Shown here piece by piece: positions 49,892 through 58,958 of a stretch of 64,000 nucleotides of DNA. Origin of the DNA: Bradyrhizobium monzae (lineage in GTDB: Bacteria; Pseudomonadota; Alphaproteobacteria; Rhizobiales; Xanthobacteraceae); the NCBI RefSeq assembly GCF_021458635.1, contig NZ_JAIRDQ010000002.1, positions 186,001 to 250,000 on the forward strand, given 5' to 3'. The position numbers were made by a program, and so were the translations under genes. Within the stretch, counting starts at the first letter, position 1. Each line of letters opens with the position of its first letter. The notes under the pieces were generated by a model. That model saw nothing but the letters and a program-made list of their open reading frames with translations, searched no databases and had not been told where the DNA came from.

Positions 49892-51046
49892 TCACACGGC
49901 GTCGTCTGGGCCGGTCGCCTGCACGAACGGAGCAGCAAAGCCCGCCGCGATCTTCACGAGGTCGGCCTGTCTGCCGGCGCCGGTCTTCTCGAACAGGCGG
50001 CCGAGATGGGTCTTCACCGTCGTCTCGGCAATTCCAAGCTTTGCCGCGATGTCGGGAACTCCACCAAGCTCGACGATGGCCAGCAGCACGCGCATTTCAG
50101 ACGGCGTCAGCCTGAATGCCGCGGCGATCGCGTCCGTTGCAAGCTGAGGCACCATCGCGGCTTTTTGCAGGAACATCACCGTGGCTGCGGCATCGCGTTG
50201 CAGGCTGCGTTGGCGCGTCAGCGAAAACGCGTGGGCCAGATAGTGCTGGCCGTCGGCCGACGTCATCAGCTCGATCCTGCGCCGAACGACCGAACTGGTT
50301 CCGACATCGGCAACGACATCGAACAGGCGGCGGAATATTTTGTCGGCCTGGGTGTTACGCGCCACAATGCGATCGCCGACGATCGCAAGCAGATCGCCGT
50401 CGGCGAGCATTTGCCGACACGACGCGTTGGCGTGAACGACCCGCCCGTCCGCGTCGAACAGGCAGATCGCCGTGCTCAGGGCGTCGAGGACCTCCGCGAG
50501 GTCGGCCACGGTGTGGGAGCGCGCCCTGATCTGCCGGCCCATGATGCGTGAGCGCTGGATATGAGGCGCGAGCAACCGCATGCGCTCGCGCATCGAATCG
50601 TCGACGGTTCCGCGTGACCGCCCGCGCATGACCTGCAGAATCGTCGTGCGCGCATTCGATTGCTCGAGCGTGACGGTCGCGAGGTCGACGGCGCCCTGCG
50701 GTTCCACCCACTCGCGATAGAAGCTCGTGGCCACGAAGTCCGAATAGGGCATGACGTCGGCCACGCCGATGATCTGCTCAACGGGCAGATCCAGGTGGCG
50801 ATCGAGCAATGGATCCAGCTCGACATATCGATCCCGATAGAGCTCGCGGAAGCGGGACTCCGTTCCATAGTGCTGGTGGATTTCGATCGAGAGCCTGGCT
50901 GCGTCGCGCGAGAGAATGGTCACGGCCGAGCCGCCGACAAAACCCGCGACCTGCTCCAGCGCGGCGCTTCGCTGAGCGGGATCGACCGCCGCATCGTAGA
51001 TCTCGCCGACGAGCGAAGAGAACCTGTTCGCCTCGAGGATTGTCAT
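49892..51046 (-). CDS. LuxR-type regulator with PAS-like domain (third, divergent paralog)
   Basis: 384 residues from the ATG at 51046. HTH: FRLTPSEMRVLLAIVELGG, KLGIAETTVKTHLGRLFEKT (about 325-370). PAS-like block CLFDADGRVVHANASCRQML. The N-terminal half follows the same plan as the two neighbours (REWVEPQGAVDLATVTLEQS) but is much more diverged. It ends AAGFAAPFVQATGPDDAV. The ligand is unknown, and no autoinducer synthase is in the window. Confidence 0.85.
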   Translation of the reverse strand: MTILEANRFSSLVGEIYDAAVDPAQRSAALEQVAGFVGGSAVTILSRDAARLSIEIHQHYGTESRFRELYRDRYVELDPLLDRHLDLPVEQIIGVADVMPYSDFVATSFYREWVEPQGAVDLATVTLEQSNARTTILQVMRGRSRGTVDDSMRERMRLLAPHIQRSRIMGRQIRARSHTVADLAEVLDALSTAICLFDADGRVVHANASCRQMLADGDLLAIVGDRIVARNTQADKIFRRLFDVVADVGTSSVVRRRIELMTSADGQHYLAHAFSLTRQRSLQRDAAATVMFLQKAAMVPQLATDAIAAAFRLTPSEMRVLLAIVELGGVPDIAAKLGIAETTVKTHLGRLFEKTGAGRQADLVKIAAGFAAPFVQATGPDDAV

Positions 51047-51153
51047 CGGCGGGGGAATGCGGTCTGGAGGCTGACGATGAGGACAGACCGGCCGATCGTC
51101 GTGGTCGACGGCGAGAAAACGTCGGAGAAAAATGCTGGAATCTCGAACATCGT

Positions 51154-51177
51154 CCCTGCGTAACGTCAACCGCAGGG
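51154..51177. promoter_or_regulatory. Inverted repeat CCCTGCG-N10-CGCAGGG
   Basis: 7-bp perfect arms around TAACGTCAAC, about 110 bases upstream of the third LuxR start, in a 250-base gap that otherwise shows no gene. It could be a regulator site or a hairpin. Confidence 0.35.
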
Positions 51178-51298
51178 TGCGGCTTGGACGTTTTCGCCAA
51201 AGACTAGGATAAATGCGAACAGCGGACGGGCTGTGTGCCGTGCATCACGCGCCCACTCGCTGCTTGCTCAATCGCCCGCACCTGAGGCGCGCGGCATT

Positions 51299-51796
51299 TT
51301 ATTTCCGGTTCTCCTCGCAGAACTTCAGCGCGGCGAGCGCCTCGCCGGCGCGCGGGATCTGCATCTCGATGCTGTCGTCGTCATCGTCCTCGAAATCGAG
51401 CGTGAGGCGCTTGGCTTTCGACAGCCGTTCCATGATGGACTGATCGTATTCGAAGATGCCGCGCACGGTGGTCTTGTCCATGACTTCCCATTTCGCCTTC
51501 GACATGATGTCGGCGTCGTCGGTGCCGACGTCGGCTTTCAGGATCTCTCCGACCTTGTCCCACTCCCAGCCATCATAGATCATCACGATCACGATGGCCT
51601 TGTCGGAATAGGTGATGACGATGACGTAGTCGCGATTCTCGTCATCCTTGTCCTTGTAGCCGCGGCTGGCGTTGCAGTGGGTGTCCTGGGTGCGCTTCTC
51701 GATGGTCCAGTCACCCACCTTGGACTGTTGCGCGACCGCAGGCCCGGCACTCAAGGCGCCGGCCAGCAGCGCAGCGGCAAGACAAAATCGTTTCAT
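51299..51796 (-). CDS. Periplasmic protein of unknown function
   Basis: 165 residues from the ATG at 51796, which has a GGAGG site nine bases upstream. Signal peptide KRFCLAAALLAGALSAGP, cleavage near AVAQ. The mature part is acidic with a DFEDDDDDS run (about 138-146), a conserved-looking VGDWTIEKRTQDTHCNASR start and a cysteine near the end. The layout (tryptophan, early Cys, late Cys) recalls IalB-like or DUF1176-like proteins, but no firm family is seen. Confidence 0.65.
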   Translation of the reverse strand: MKRFCLAAALLAGALSAGPAVAQQSKVGDWTIEKRTQDTHCNASRGYKDKDDENRDYVIVITYSDKAIVIVMIYDGWEWDKVGEILKADVGTDDADIMSKAKWEVMDKTTVRGIFEYDQSIMERLSKAKRLTLDFEDDDDDSIEMQIPRAGEALAALKFCEENRK

Positions 51797-51877
51797 GTCA
51801 GCCTCCAGCATTTTCCCCGGCTCAAGCTGACCACCTCTCCCGCCAGGCCGCAAGAGCTTCAGCTCGACCGGGCTGCC

Positions 51878-52324
51878 CTAGGCGCGGCGCGGCACGATCG
51901 CGATCGGGGTGAAGGTGTAAACCTCCTCTCCGTTCTGGTTGAACATCGTCCATTTCACCAGCGCGATGCCTTGCGGCTTCGACTTCGACGGCGTCAGGCT
52001 CATGACCTCGCCGACCAGATGCAGGCGGTCATTCGGCCGCACCGGGATCGTCCAGCGCAGTCCGTCGACGCCCGCGCCAATCAGCGGATGCGGGCCGAAG
52101 GGACGGGCCTGGATCGCGAGGTTCATGGCGATCGCCGCGGTGTGCCATCCCGACGCAGCCAGACCGTTGAACAGGGTCGCCTTGGCGGCCTCGTGGTCGA
52201 GATGCATCGGCTGCGGGTCGAACTCGGCAGCAAACCGCTTGATGTCGGCCTCGGTGACCTCGACCTCCGGGGATTTGAAACGCATGCCGACGGTGAGATC
52301 GTCGAACCAGGCGACCTGTGCCAT
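51878..52324 (-). CDS. MaoC-family dehydratase/hydratase
   Basis: 148 residues from the ATG at 52324. Single hotdog fold with the hydratase-2 active site FAAEFDPQPMHLDHEAAKAT (Asp and His, about 32-51) and GLAASGWHTAAIAM. Family members hydrate enoyl-CoA thioesters. PHPLIGAGVDGLRW is a common C-terminal half motif. It stands alone on its strand with no obvious operon. Confidence 0.88.
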   Translation of the reverse strand: MAQVAWFDDLTVGMRFKSPEVEVTEADIKRFAAEFDPQPMHLDHEAAKATLFNGLAASGWHTAAIAMNLAIQARPFGPHPLIGAGVDGLRWTIPVRPNDRLHLVGEVMSLTPSKSKPQGIALVKWTMFNQNGEEVYTFTPIAIVPRRA

Positions 52325-52520
52325 GAATTTGCCTCGAAATGTGATGCGACGCGCGCGATACGCACGACCAAAAGGATGGATCGGTAGTGGCATGTAGCGA
52401 TTTGCCCGCTCACAGGCCAGCCCCGGGGTTCCCCGCGAAACCCCTTTCCCAAATCGACGAAACACGCCTGAAACAGAGGGCCGGTTAACTGCTTGTCAAA
52501 ATCGTACAGGGACGTGCGTC

Positions 52521-52604
52521 ATGCAATTCTTCCTCGACCTGATCAGCGAATATGCCTGCTGCCAGCATCTCGTCGCCCAGCCGCTTCGGGAGGACGAGCG
52601 ATGA
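52521..52604 (+). CDS. Mini-ORF, 27 residues
   Basis: MQFFLDLISEYACCQHLVAQ, ending REDER. An AGGGA site lies about nine bases upstream, and the stop overlaps the next ATG (ATGA). Its start and coupling make it a plausible leader or small protein. Low information content keeps confidence modest. Confidence 0.4.
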   Translation: MQFFLDLISEYACCQHLVAQPLREDER

Positions 52605-52693
52605 TCGAGCTGATCTCAGCCCTGCTTGCCCTTTGCGCCATCGGCGTCTTCGCTGCCCATGCGGTGGATGCTTATCGCACCACGCACGACTGA
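52601..52693 (+). CDS. Small single-pass membrane protein, 30 residues
   Basis: MIELISALLALCAIGVFAAH then AVDAYRTTHD: one membrane helix with a short charged tail. A GGGAGG ribosome site sits in the end of the previous mini-ORF, and the ATGA overlap implies coupled translation. It resembles very small membrane proteins seen in Bradyrhizobium genomes. Function unknown. Confidence 0.5.
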   Translation: MIELISALLALCAIGVFAAHAVDAYRTTHD

Positions 52694-52708
52694 CCGGCGC
52701 CCGCGCCG

Positions 52709-53131
52709 CTAGAACGGCCGCCGGTAGAAATGCTCGGAATGCGTTGCCGGTGGAAATCGGTTGGCGAGCGCCAGCGCGCCCTTCTCGTCCGTCTCGAGCG
52801 CGATCTTCTGCGCCAGCATCACGTCGCCCGGCACCAGGAAGCCCGACGGGACGAAACACCACCCCATCGTTGCATTTCCCGCGTCGTCGACTTCGTGGAC
52901 GTTGGCCGCGGTGCCGTAGTGAATGCGATAGCGCTTGCCGCTGTCGCAACCGATGACGTCGAAATGCCGGTGCTGCTCGAATTGCGCACGCTGCTCTGCA
53001 GACAGCCATTCGGACAAAAGCCGGCGACCGCGCGCCTCGGGCGTGTTCTCGCCGAAAAAGCGCCGGTAGAGCTCGCGGAGCGCGTGCAGACGCGCTCGCG
53101 CGGGCGCGCGAAGCCTGAAGACCGCGATCAT
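52709..53131 (-). CDS. Conserved hypothetical protein
   Basis: 140 residues. No signal; Arg-rich N-terminus. The central block LLSEWLSAEQRAQFEQHRHF then DVIGCDSGKRYRIHYG and the later MGWCFVPSGFLVPGDVMLAQ look strongly constrained, with two cysteines. I recognise it as a type common in Bradyrhizobium but not its function. It follows the 73-residue gene by 12 bases in the same direction. Confidence 0.75.
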   Translation of the reverse strand: MIAVFRLRAPARARLHALRELYRRFFGENTPEARGRRLLSEWLSAEQRAQFEQHRHFDVIGCDSGKRYRIHYGTAANVHEVDDAGNATMGWCFVPSGFLVPGDVMLAQKIALETDEKGALALANRFPPATHSEHFYRRPF

Positions 53132-53143
53132 GGGCCGTTCAGA

Positions 53144-53365
53144 TCAACCGCCGACCAGGCGGGGATAGAACAGCGTTTCGTGCGCGGTCGGGTCGAACGA
53201 TTTGATACGGGTGACTTCGCCGGGCCCGGTCCGGTACGCGGCGGTAAAGCCCGCGCCGGTCAGCTCCCGAAAGCGTTGTTCGGCCCGCGCCAAAGCTTCG
53301 GCATTTTCAGGATCAAACTCGTGGCGTGTATCGCCGGTCTGGTCCATCACGATCTGGGTAGCCAT
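53144..53365 (-). CDS. Small hypothetical protein
   Basis: 73 residues (MATQIVMDQTGDTRHEFD...). The region AEQRFRELTGAGFTAAYR and the GEVTRIKSFDPTAHETLFYP end suggest a small alpha/beta fold. It forms a two-gene unit with the following hypothetical gene. No membrane segment. Confidence 0.65.
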   Translation of the reverse strand: MATQIVMDQTGDTRHEFDPENAEALARAEQRFRELTGAGFTAAYRTGPGEVTRIKSFDPTAHETLFYPRLVGG

Positions 53366-53475
53366 GTTGAGTTCTCCTCATGCCAGCCCCGAACTTGATC
53401 TAAGCAAACCTCGTGCCGTCGGTTCCTGAAAGCAACAACTTTCTCTGACAAACAGGTCACGCCTTCTGGAGTACC

Positions 53476-54291
53476 TCAGCGCGCCGCCGTCCCGCTACCC
53501 CCGTCGATCTGCCGGCCCATCAGCGCGATGGCCTTCTGGTAGACGCCTGCCGCATTCCAGGCCTGGATGGCGGCGAAATTCGGCTCGCCCGGCTGGTAAC
53601 CGGCTCCCGCACGCCAGCCATTGGCTTTCAGGAAGTTAGCGGTCGAGCTCAACGCGTTGGCGGCGACCTCGAGATTGCCGGTGCCGTAGGCCAGGATATT
53701 CTTGGGCATGAACTGGGTCTGGCCGACCTCGCCATGCATGGAGCCGCGGGTGGATCCCGACAGCGTGCCGCGGTCGACCAGCTTCAGCGCCGCATAGAGC
53801 TGCTCGGTGAAGAATTCGGGACGGCGGCAGTCATAGGCCAGCGTCGCGATCGACGAGAGCATGTTCTGGTTGCCGCGCTGGCTGCCAAAACCGGTCTCCA
53901 TGCCCCAGATCGCGATCAACGGCCCCGGCGGCACGCCGTAGCGCTGCTCGATCGAGGCGAACATCGCGGCCTGCGACTGCTTCAGCGACCGGCCGCGCGC
54001 CACGATGGTGGTGGCGCCGCGCTTGGCCAGGAACTGGTCGAGCGAGAGCGAAAAGCTGTGCTGGCTGCGGTCGGCCCCAATGGTCGCGCTGGCATAATTG
54101 GTCTGCATCAACGCCGAGATCGCGGCCTGACCGATGCCCTTGCCCTGCGCCTCCGCGCTGAATTCACGCTTCCAGGCCTCGAAGCCGCCGGGTCCGTTGC
54201 CGCATTGCGCGGCACGGGCCGTAGGCATCAGGGAAAGCAGCAGCGCAGTCGCGCCAATCATGGCCGTCGCAACGGTCCTGCCCTTGGTCAT
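53476..54291 (-). CDS. Lytic murein transglycosylase (MltB/SLT_2 type)
   Basis: 271 residues from the ATG at 54291 (an upstream ATG at 54342 adds a polar stretch before the signal peptide). Signal peptide through PTARAAQ. The catalytic glutamate is in IAIWGMETGFGSQRG (about 128-142). The LAYDCRRPEFFTEQLYAALK and GEVGQTQFMPKNILAYG blocks are typical of the MltB-like domain. It lacks the C-terminal peptidoglycan-binding domain often seen. It cleaves peptidoglycan glycan strands in the periplasm. Confidence 0.9.
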   Translation of the reverse strand: MTKGRTVATAMIGATALLLSLMPTARAAQCGNGPGGFEAWKREFSAEAQGKGIGQAAISALMQTNYASATIGADRSQHSFSLSLDQFLAKRGATTIVARGRSLKQSQAAMFASIEQRYGVPPGPLIAIWGMETGFGSQRGNQNMLSSIATLAYDCRRPEFFTEQLYAALKLVDRGTLSGSTRGSMHGEVGQTQFMPKNILAYGTGNLEVAANALSSTANFLKANGWRAGAGYQPGEPNFAAIQAWNAAGVYQKAIALMGRQIDGGSGTAAR

Positions 54292-54351
54292 TCCTGCGTT
54301 CCCTTCTCTCGATTTTTGCGCGACAGGCTCGCGCGGGCGCATAATCCTACG

Positions 54352-55227
54352 TCAGCCGCGCTCGCTCAAGCCCCGACCGACGCTATCAATGCAGGCAATG
54401 CGCTTGACATGAATCAAACGCTTAGCGTCCGCCATCGGTCCCGAGCAGGAAATCCACGTGATGCCTTGGTGCTGCCGGTACATGTCGGTGCCGGTCGCGG
54501 TAACGCAGCCGAGCGTGCGGGCTTCGACGATGAACGGCGAGATTTCGGGCTTGGTGATCACGCAGCCGCAATAGGCCGACGGCGCCAGCCGCGTGACATC
54601 GACCGGCAGCGGATCGCCGTCCTTCATTCCGGCCGGCGTGGCATTGGCGACGAAGTCGAAACCTGAGGGGTCGATGGTACCTGCCCGCACGGGCGCCTTG
54701 CCGAGCCCGTTGAGCCGACCGATCAGCGCGTCACGGCGCTCCGCCTCGCTGTCGTGAACGGCGAGCTCCCTGACACGGGCCTCGACCAATGCCAGCGCGA
54801 TGGCCGAGCCGGCACCACCCGCGCCGACCAGCAGCGCCCGCATGCCGCGGGGATCGATCCCCTTCGCCCGCGCGGCGCCGACGAAGCCGAGACCGTCCAC
54901 CATGTCGCCGTGCCACGAACCATCGGCGCGCCGGCGCATCAAATTGACGGTACGGAGGAAGTGCGCACGTTCCGTCGCGCTGGCGCAGGCCTGGTAGCAG
55001 GCGAATTTGTGCGGAATGGTCACCACGATACCGTCGAGGTTCTTCAACCGGCTCGCCACCGAGAGAAAGTCCGGCAGATCGGCGGTGGCAACCTGTACCG
55101 GAACGAGAATGCCGTCATGGCCGCGCGCTGCGAACTCAGCAGATACCCCCGCAGGCGAACGTACCTGGGCGATGGGATCGCCGACGATGACGTAGAGCCG
55201 CGTCGCACCTGACGGCGCCGGGATCAT
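54352..55227 (-). CDS. Shikimate dehydrogenase family (AroE-like) oxidoreductase
   Basis: 291 residues from the ATG at 55227. Substrate domain: YVIVGDPIAQVRSP (about 12-25) and VVTIPHKFACYQ with the catalytic Lys. NAD(P) domain: LLVGAGGAGSAIALAL. C-terminal YRQHQGI in place of the usual Q-rich motif. The start is five bases after the monooxygenase stop, so the pair is an operon. This context and its divergence suggest a catabolic quinate/shikimate-like or other hydroxy-acid substrate rather than the housekeeping AroE (inference). Confidence 0.83.
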   Translation of the reverse strand: MIPAPSGATRLYVIVGDPIAQVRSPAGVSAEFAARGHDGILVPVQVATADLPDFLSVASRLKNLDGIVVTIPHKFACYQACASATERAHFLRTVNLMRRRADGSWHGDMVDGLGFVGAARAKGIDPRGMRALLVGAGGAGSAIALALVEARVRELAVHDSEAERRDALIGRLNGLGKAPVRAGTIDPSGFDFVANATPAGMKDGDPLPVDVTRLAPSAYCGCVITKPEISPFIVEARTLGCVTATGTDMYRQHQGITWISCSGPMADAKRLIHVKRIACIDSVGRGLSERG

Positions 55228-55232
55228 GCCGC

Positions 55233-57065
55233 TCAAGGCGACACCTCGGAGGTCAACTCCAATCCGTCCAGACTGCCCTCCTTCCGCCATTTGGCGAGCA
55301 GCCGGAGGAACGCCATCGGCCCGCGCCAGTACTGGCTGTTGCGCGCCGCGATCGGATCGAACACGCCTTCATTGTTGTAGTAGCCGGGCGTGCATTCGGC
55401 GAGATAGGTCTGGCGGCCAACCGCGGCCTTCACGACCTCGTCGACCCAGGCATTCTCGGCAGCGACCGTCGGCTCCAATGTCCTTGCACCGCGCTTGCGC
55501 GCCTGATCGATGACATAAGCAATGTGCCGCGATTGCTCGTCGATGATGTGCGGAAAGTTGGCGCTCTGGCCGGCCTGCACGGTCACGATCAGGAAGCAAT
55601 TGGGAAAGCCGCGGCTGTAGAAGCCGTGCATCGTCTTGACGCCATCGCGCCAACGCTCGGACAGGCTGACGCCGTCGCGGCCATAGACCTCAAAACCCAT
55701 GCGGCGCGCATAGTCGGTGCCGACCTCGAAACCGCTGGCATAGATCAGACAGTCGAGCTCGTAGGCCTTGCCATCGACGACGACCGCATTTTCGGTGAGG
55801 CGCTCGACGCCCCTGCCCCCGGTGTCGACGAGATGAACGTTAGGGCGATTGAACGTATCGAGATATTCGTCGTGGAAGCACGGCCGCTTGCAGAACGCCT
55901 TGTACCAGGGCTTTAGCGCCGCTGCGGCCGCTTCGTCCTTCACCACGGCGTCGACGCGGGCCCGGATCTCCTCCATCTTGCGATAGTCGGCCTGCTCGAT
56001 CACCTTCAGCGCCTCTTCCATCGAGGTCACCGGCTGTGGCTGACGACGCGGCGCCAGCAAAATCTCGCCGAGCAGGCCGGTCCAGCCGTCCTGCACCAGA
56101 TCCTGCTCGAACGGCTCGCCCGAAATCACAGCGGTGAAATTGTCCATCCGCTCGCGCTGCCAGCCGGGCTTCAGGCCATCAGCCCAGGACTGATCCGTCG
56201 GCCGATCGCCGCGCACGCCGATCGCCGAGGGCGTGCGCTGGAACACGTAGAGCTCCTTCGCCGAGCGGCCGAGATGTGGCACGCATTGCACGGCGGTGGC
56301 ACCAGTGCCGATGATGCCGACCCGCTTGTCGACAAGACCGTCGAGATCGCCCTCGGCGCTGCCGCCGGTGTAGGAATAGTCCCACCGGCTGGTATGGAAA
56401 CTGTGGCCTTTGAAGCTTTCGATGCCGGGAATGCCAGGCAGCTTCGGCCGGCTCAACGGACCTCCGGCCAGGATCACAAAGCGCGCGCGGATGCGATCGC
56501 CGCGGTCGGTCTCGACGAGCCAGCGTCCCTCGCTCTCCTGCCACGCCATGCGCGAGATGACGGTCTGAAACAGCGCGCGTTCGTAGAGGCCGAAGTGACG
56601 ACCGATGCGGCGCGAGTGTTCGTAGATCTCCGGCGCGCGTGCATATTTGCGCACCGGCATGTAGCCGGTCTCTTCCAGCAGCGGCAGATAGATGTAGCTT
56701 TCGGTGTCGCAGGCCGCACCGGGATAGCGATTCCAGTACCAGGTGCCGCCGAAATCGGCAGCCTTTTCCACGATGCGGAAATCAGTGATGCCGGCCGCGC
56801 TCAGACGCGCACCACACAGCAAGCCGCCGAAGCCGCCACCGACGATGACGACCTCGGTCTCCTCGGTGACGGGCTCGCGCGCAAATCCTGCATCGGCCCA
56901 GGGATCGTCGAGATAGCGGGCAAAGCCTGCGGCCATCTCGACATACTGCGCCTTGCCCTCGGAACGCAGACGGAGGTCGCGCTCGTCACGATAACGCGCA
57001 CGCAAAGCCTGAATATCGATCGTAGGTGCGCCGGCTGCGCCGGTCTTGTGTCTTTCCGCTGACAT
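55233..57065 (-). CDS. Flavin-containing (Baeyer-Villiger-type) monooxygenase
   Basis: 610 residues from the ATG at 57065, with a strong GGAGGAG site just upstream. FAD Rossmann motif [16 protein letters not shown] (about 73-88). The BVMO fingerprint [13 protein letters not shown] (F-x-G-x3-H-x3-W, about 205-217). The NADPH motif [33 protein letters not shown] is also typical. Such enzymes insert oxygen into cyclic or linear ketones. Divergent from the acyl-CoA ligase, and first gene of the pair with the AroE-like enzyme. Confidence 0.92.
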   Translation of the reverse strand: MSAERHKTGAAGAPTIDIQALRARYRDERDLRLRSEGKAQYVEMAAGFARYLDDPWADAGFAREPVTEETEVVIVGGGFGGLLCGARLSAAGITDFRIVEKAADFGGTWYWNRYPGAACDTESYIYLPLLEETGYMPVRKYARAPEIYEHSRRIGRHFGLYERALFQTVISRMAWQESEGRWLVETDRGDRIRARFVILAGGPLSRPKLPGIPGIESFKGHSFHTSRWDYSYTGGSAEGDLDGLVDKRVGIIGTGATAVQCVPHLGRSAKELYVFQRTPSAIGVRGDRPTDQSWADGLKPGWQRERMDNFTAVISGEPFEQDLVQDGWTGLLGEILLAPRRQPQPVTSMEEALKVIEQADYRKMEEIRARVDAVVKDEAAAAALKPWYKAFCKRPCFHDEYLDTFNRPNVHLVDTGGRGVERLTENAVVVDGKAYELDCLIYASGFEVGTDYARRMGFEVYGRDGVSLSERWRDGVKTMHGFYSRGFPNCFLIVTVQAGQSANFPHIIDEQSRHIAYVIDQARKRGARTLEPTVAAENAWVDEVVKAAVGRQTYLAECTPGYYNNEGVFDPIAARNSQYWRGPMAFLRLLAKWRKEGSLDGLELTSEVSP

Positions 57066-57130
57066 CGATCTCCTCCACGGCGGGCGCGGCTTCGGCCTGC
57101 AGCGCGCGCCAGTTAGCCCTGAAAAAGTGA

Positions 57131-57164
57131 CACACGCAATCGCACCGGCCGCTTTTTGCGTGTG
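57131..57164. promoter_or_regulatory. Inverted repeat in the monooxygenase/ligase divergent promoter
   Basis: CACACGCAA (57131-57139) and TTGCGTGTG (57156-57164) are perfect 9-bp arms separated by 16 bases, in the 175-base gap between two divergent starts. It is a candidate operator controlling both operons. Confidence 0.5.
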
Positions 57165-57240
57165 CGCCGCACGGCCTTCCGCTACTTTGAATACAAGCGC
57201 AGAGACGTCATGCAGCGACGTGGCTTTTTCGGAGGGGACA

Positions 57241-58866
57241 ATGCAGGGATTGATGATGGACATGCCGCTGCTGATCAGTGGCCTGATCCAGTATGCTGCC
57301 GACTATCACGGCGAGGCGGAGATCGTCGCGCGCGAGATCGAGGGCGACATTCATCGCTACACCTATGCCGAGGCTCACCCGCGCATCAAGCGCATGGCGC
57401 TGGCGCTCAAGCGGCTCGGCATGAAGCAAGGCGATCGCGTCGGGACCCTGGCCTGGAATACACATCGCCATTTCGAGATGTTCTATGCGGCGCCCGGCAT
57501 GGGCTATGTGCTGCACACCGTCAATCCGCGGCTGTTCCCCGAACAACTCGTCTACATCATCAACCACGCCGAAGATCGCGTCCTCTTCGTCGACCGCGCG
57601 ACGCTGCCGATTGTCGAGGCCATCGCACCGCAACTGACGACGGTCGAATCCTATGTGATCATGTCGTCGCGCGAGCGCATGCCGGAGACGACGCTTGCGA
57701 ACGTGCATTGCTACGAGGAGCTGCTGGACAAGGAGAGCGACGCCGGCTTCGCCTGGCCAGAGTTCGACGAGAAATCCGCCTCCACCATCTGCTACACATC
57801 GGGCACGACGGGGAATCCCAAAGGCGTGATCTATTCGCACCGGGCCGCGATCCTCCAGACCATGACGTGCTGCAACTTCGACTTCATTCCCGGGCATCTC
57901 GAAGGGGTGCGCGAGGTGATGATGCCGATGGCGCCGCTGTTTCACGGCAACGGCTGGAACATGCCGTTCACCGCACCGTATACCGGCTCGAAGCTGGTGC
58001 TGCCCGGCCGCAATTACGAGCCCGACAAGCTCTATGAGCTGCTGGAGGGCGAGAAGGTGACGCTGTCGGCGGGCGTGCCGAGCTTCTGGCTGATCCTGCT
58101 CGACTGGCTAGGCCGCACCGGCAAGACATTCTCGACGCTGCGCGCGACGCTGTCGTCGGGCTCTGCGCCGCCCCGCGCCATGGTCGAGAAGCTCAAGCGC
58201 GACTACGACGTCGACTACATCCAGGCCTGGGGCATGACGGAGGCGCTGGGCTGCTCCATGCCGGGGTTGCGGCCCGGCTCGGAGCATCTCAGCGAAACCG
58301 AAAAGTTCGACCGACGCCAGGTCTCGGGCCGGGCCTGCTTCGGCACGACCTTGCGCATCGTCGACGACGGCGGCAGCGAGCTGCCGCGCGACGGCACGAC
58401 CGTCGGCCATCTGCGCGCCCGCGGCCCCTGGGTCGCCTCCGGCTACATGAAATTGGAGGAAGGCCTCGATCGCGACGGCTGGCTGATCACGGGCGACATG
58501 GCTGTGATCGACCAACACGGCCATGTGACGCTCACCGACCGTTCCAAGGACGTCATCAAGTCGGGCGGCGAATGGATCTCCTCGATCCAGCTCGAGGACA
58601 TCGCGCTGTCCCACCCCGACGTGCTGCAGGCCGCCGTGGTCGCCATCGCGCACGAAAAATGGCAGGAGCGCCCCCTGCTCCTGGTCGTCCGCAAAAAGGG
58701 CGCGACCATCGACGGCAAGACCCTGCTCAACCACATGCGTCCCAGGATCGCGAGCTGGTGGATGCCGGATGCGGTCGAATTCCTCGACGAATTCCCGATG
58801 ACGGGCACCGGCAAGGTGCTCAAATCGGCATTGCGCGAGAAGTTCAGAGGGTATCGCGTCGGGTAA
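57241..58866 (+). CDS. Acyl-CoA ligase (long-chain fatty-acid-CoA ligase type)
   Basis: 541 residues from the ATG at 57241 after a GGAGGGG site. AMP-binding P-loop [19 protein letters not shown] (about 182-200), adenine motif [12 protein letters not shown], the hinge [15 protein letters not shown], and the catalytic Lys in [15 protein letters not shown] near the C-terminus. It activates carboxylic acids to CoA esters for degradation. First gene of a rightward unit with a DUF2961 protein and an acyl-CoA dehydrogenase. Confidence 0.93.
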   Translation: MQGLMMDMPLLISGLIQYAADYHGEAEIVAREIEGDIHRYTYAEAHPRIKRMALALKRLGMKQGDRVGTLAWNTHRHFEMFYAAPGMGYVLHTVNPRLFPEQLVYIINHAEDRVLFVDRATLPIVEAIAPQLTTVESYVIMSSRERMPETTLANVHCYEELLDKESDAGFAWPEFDEKSASTICYTSGTTGNPKGVIYSHRAAILQTMTCCNFDFIPGHLEGVREVMMPMAPLFHGNGWNMPFTAPYTGSKLVLPGRNYEPDKLYELLEGEKVTLSAGVPSFWLILLDWLGRTGKTFSTLRATLSSGSAPPRAMVEKLKRDYDVDYIQAWGMTEALGCSMPGLRPGSEHLSETEKFDRRQVSGRACFGTTLRIVDDGGSELPRDGTTVGHLRARGPWVASGYMKLEEGLDRDGWLITGDMAVIDQHGHVTLTDRSKDVIKSGGEWISSIQLEDIALSHPDVLQAAVVAIAHEKWQERPLLLVVRKKGATIDGKTLLNHMRPRIASWWMPDAVEFLDEFPMTGTGKVLKSALREKFRGYRVG

Positions 58867-58958
58867 TCTCAGCCCTCTCGGTACGCGATCATCTTCATCT
58901 TTTGGTAGATTCGGGGGCGATATATCCGAGGCATCGCTAACCCCTGATCGAGGTCGTC

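Noticed and set aside
57241-58866. Earlier start at 57046 for the acyl-CoA ligase
   Set aside because: The extension crosses the divergent promoter and inverted repeat; the ATG at 57241 has a good ribosome site and a canonical N-terminus.
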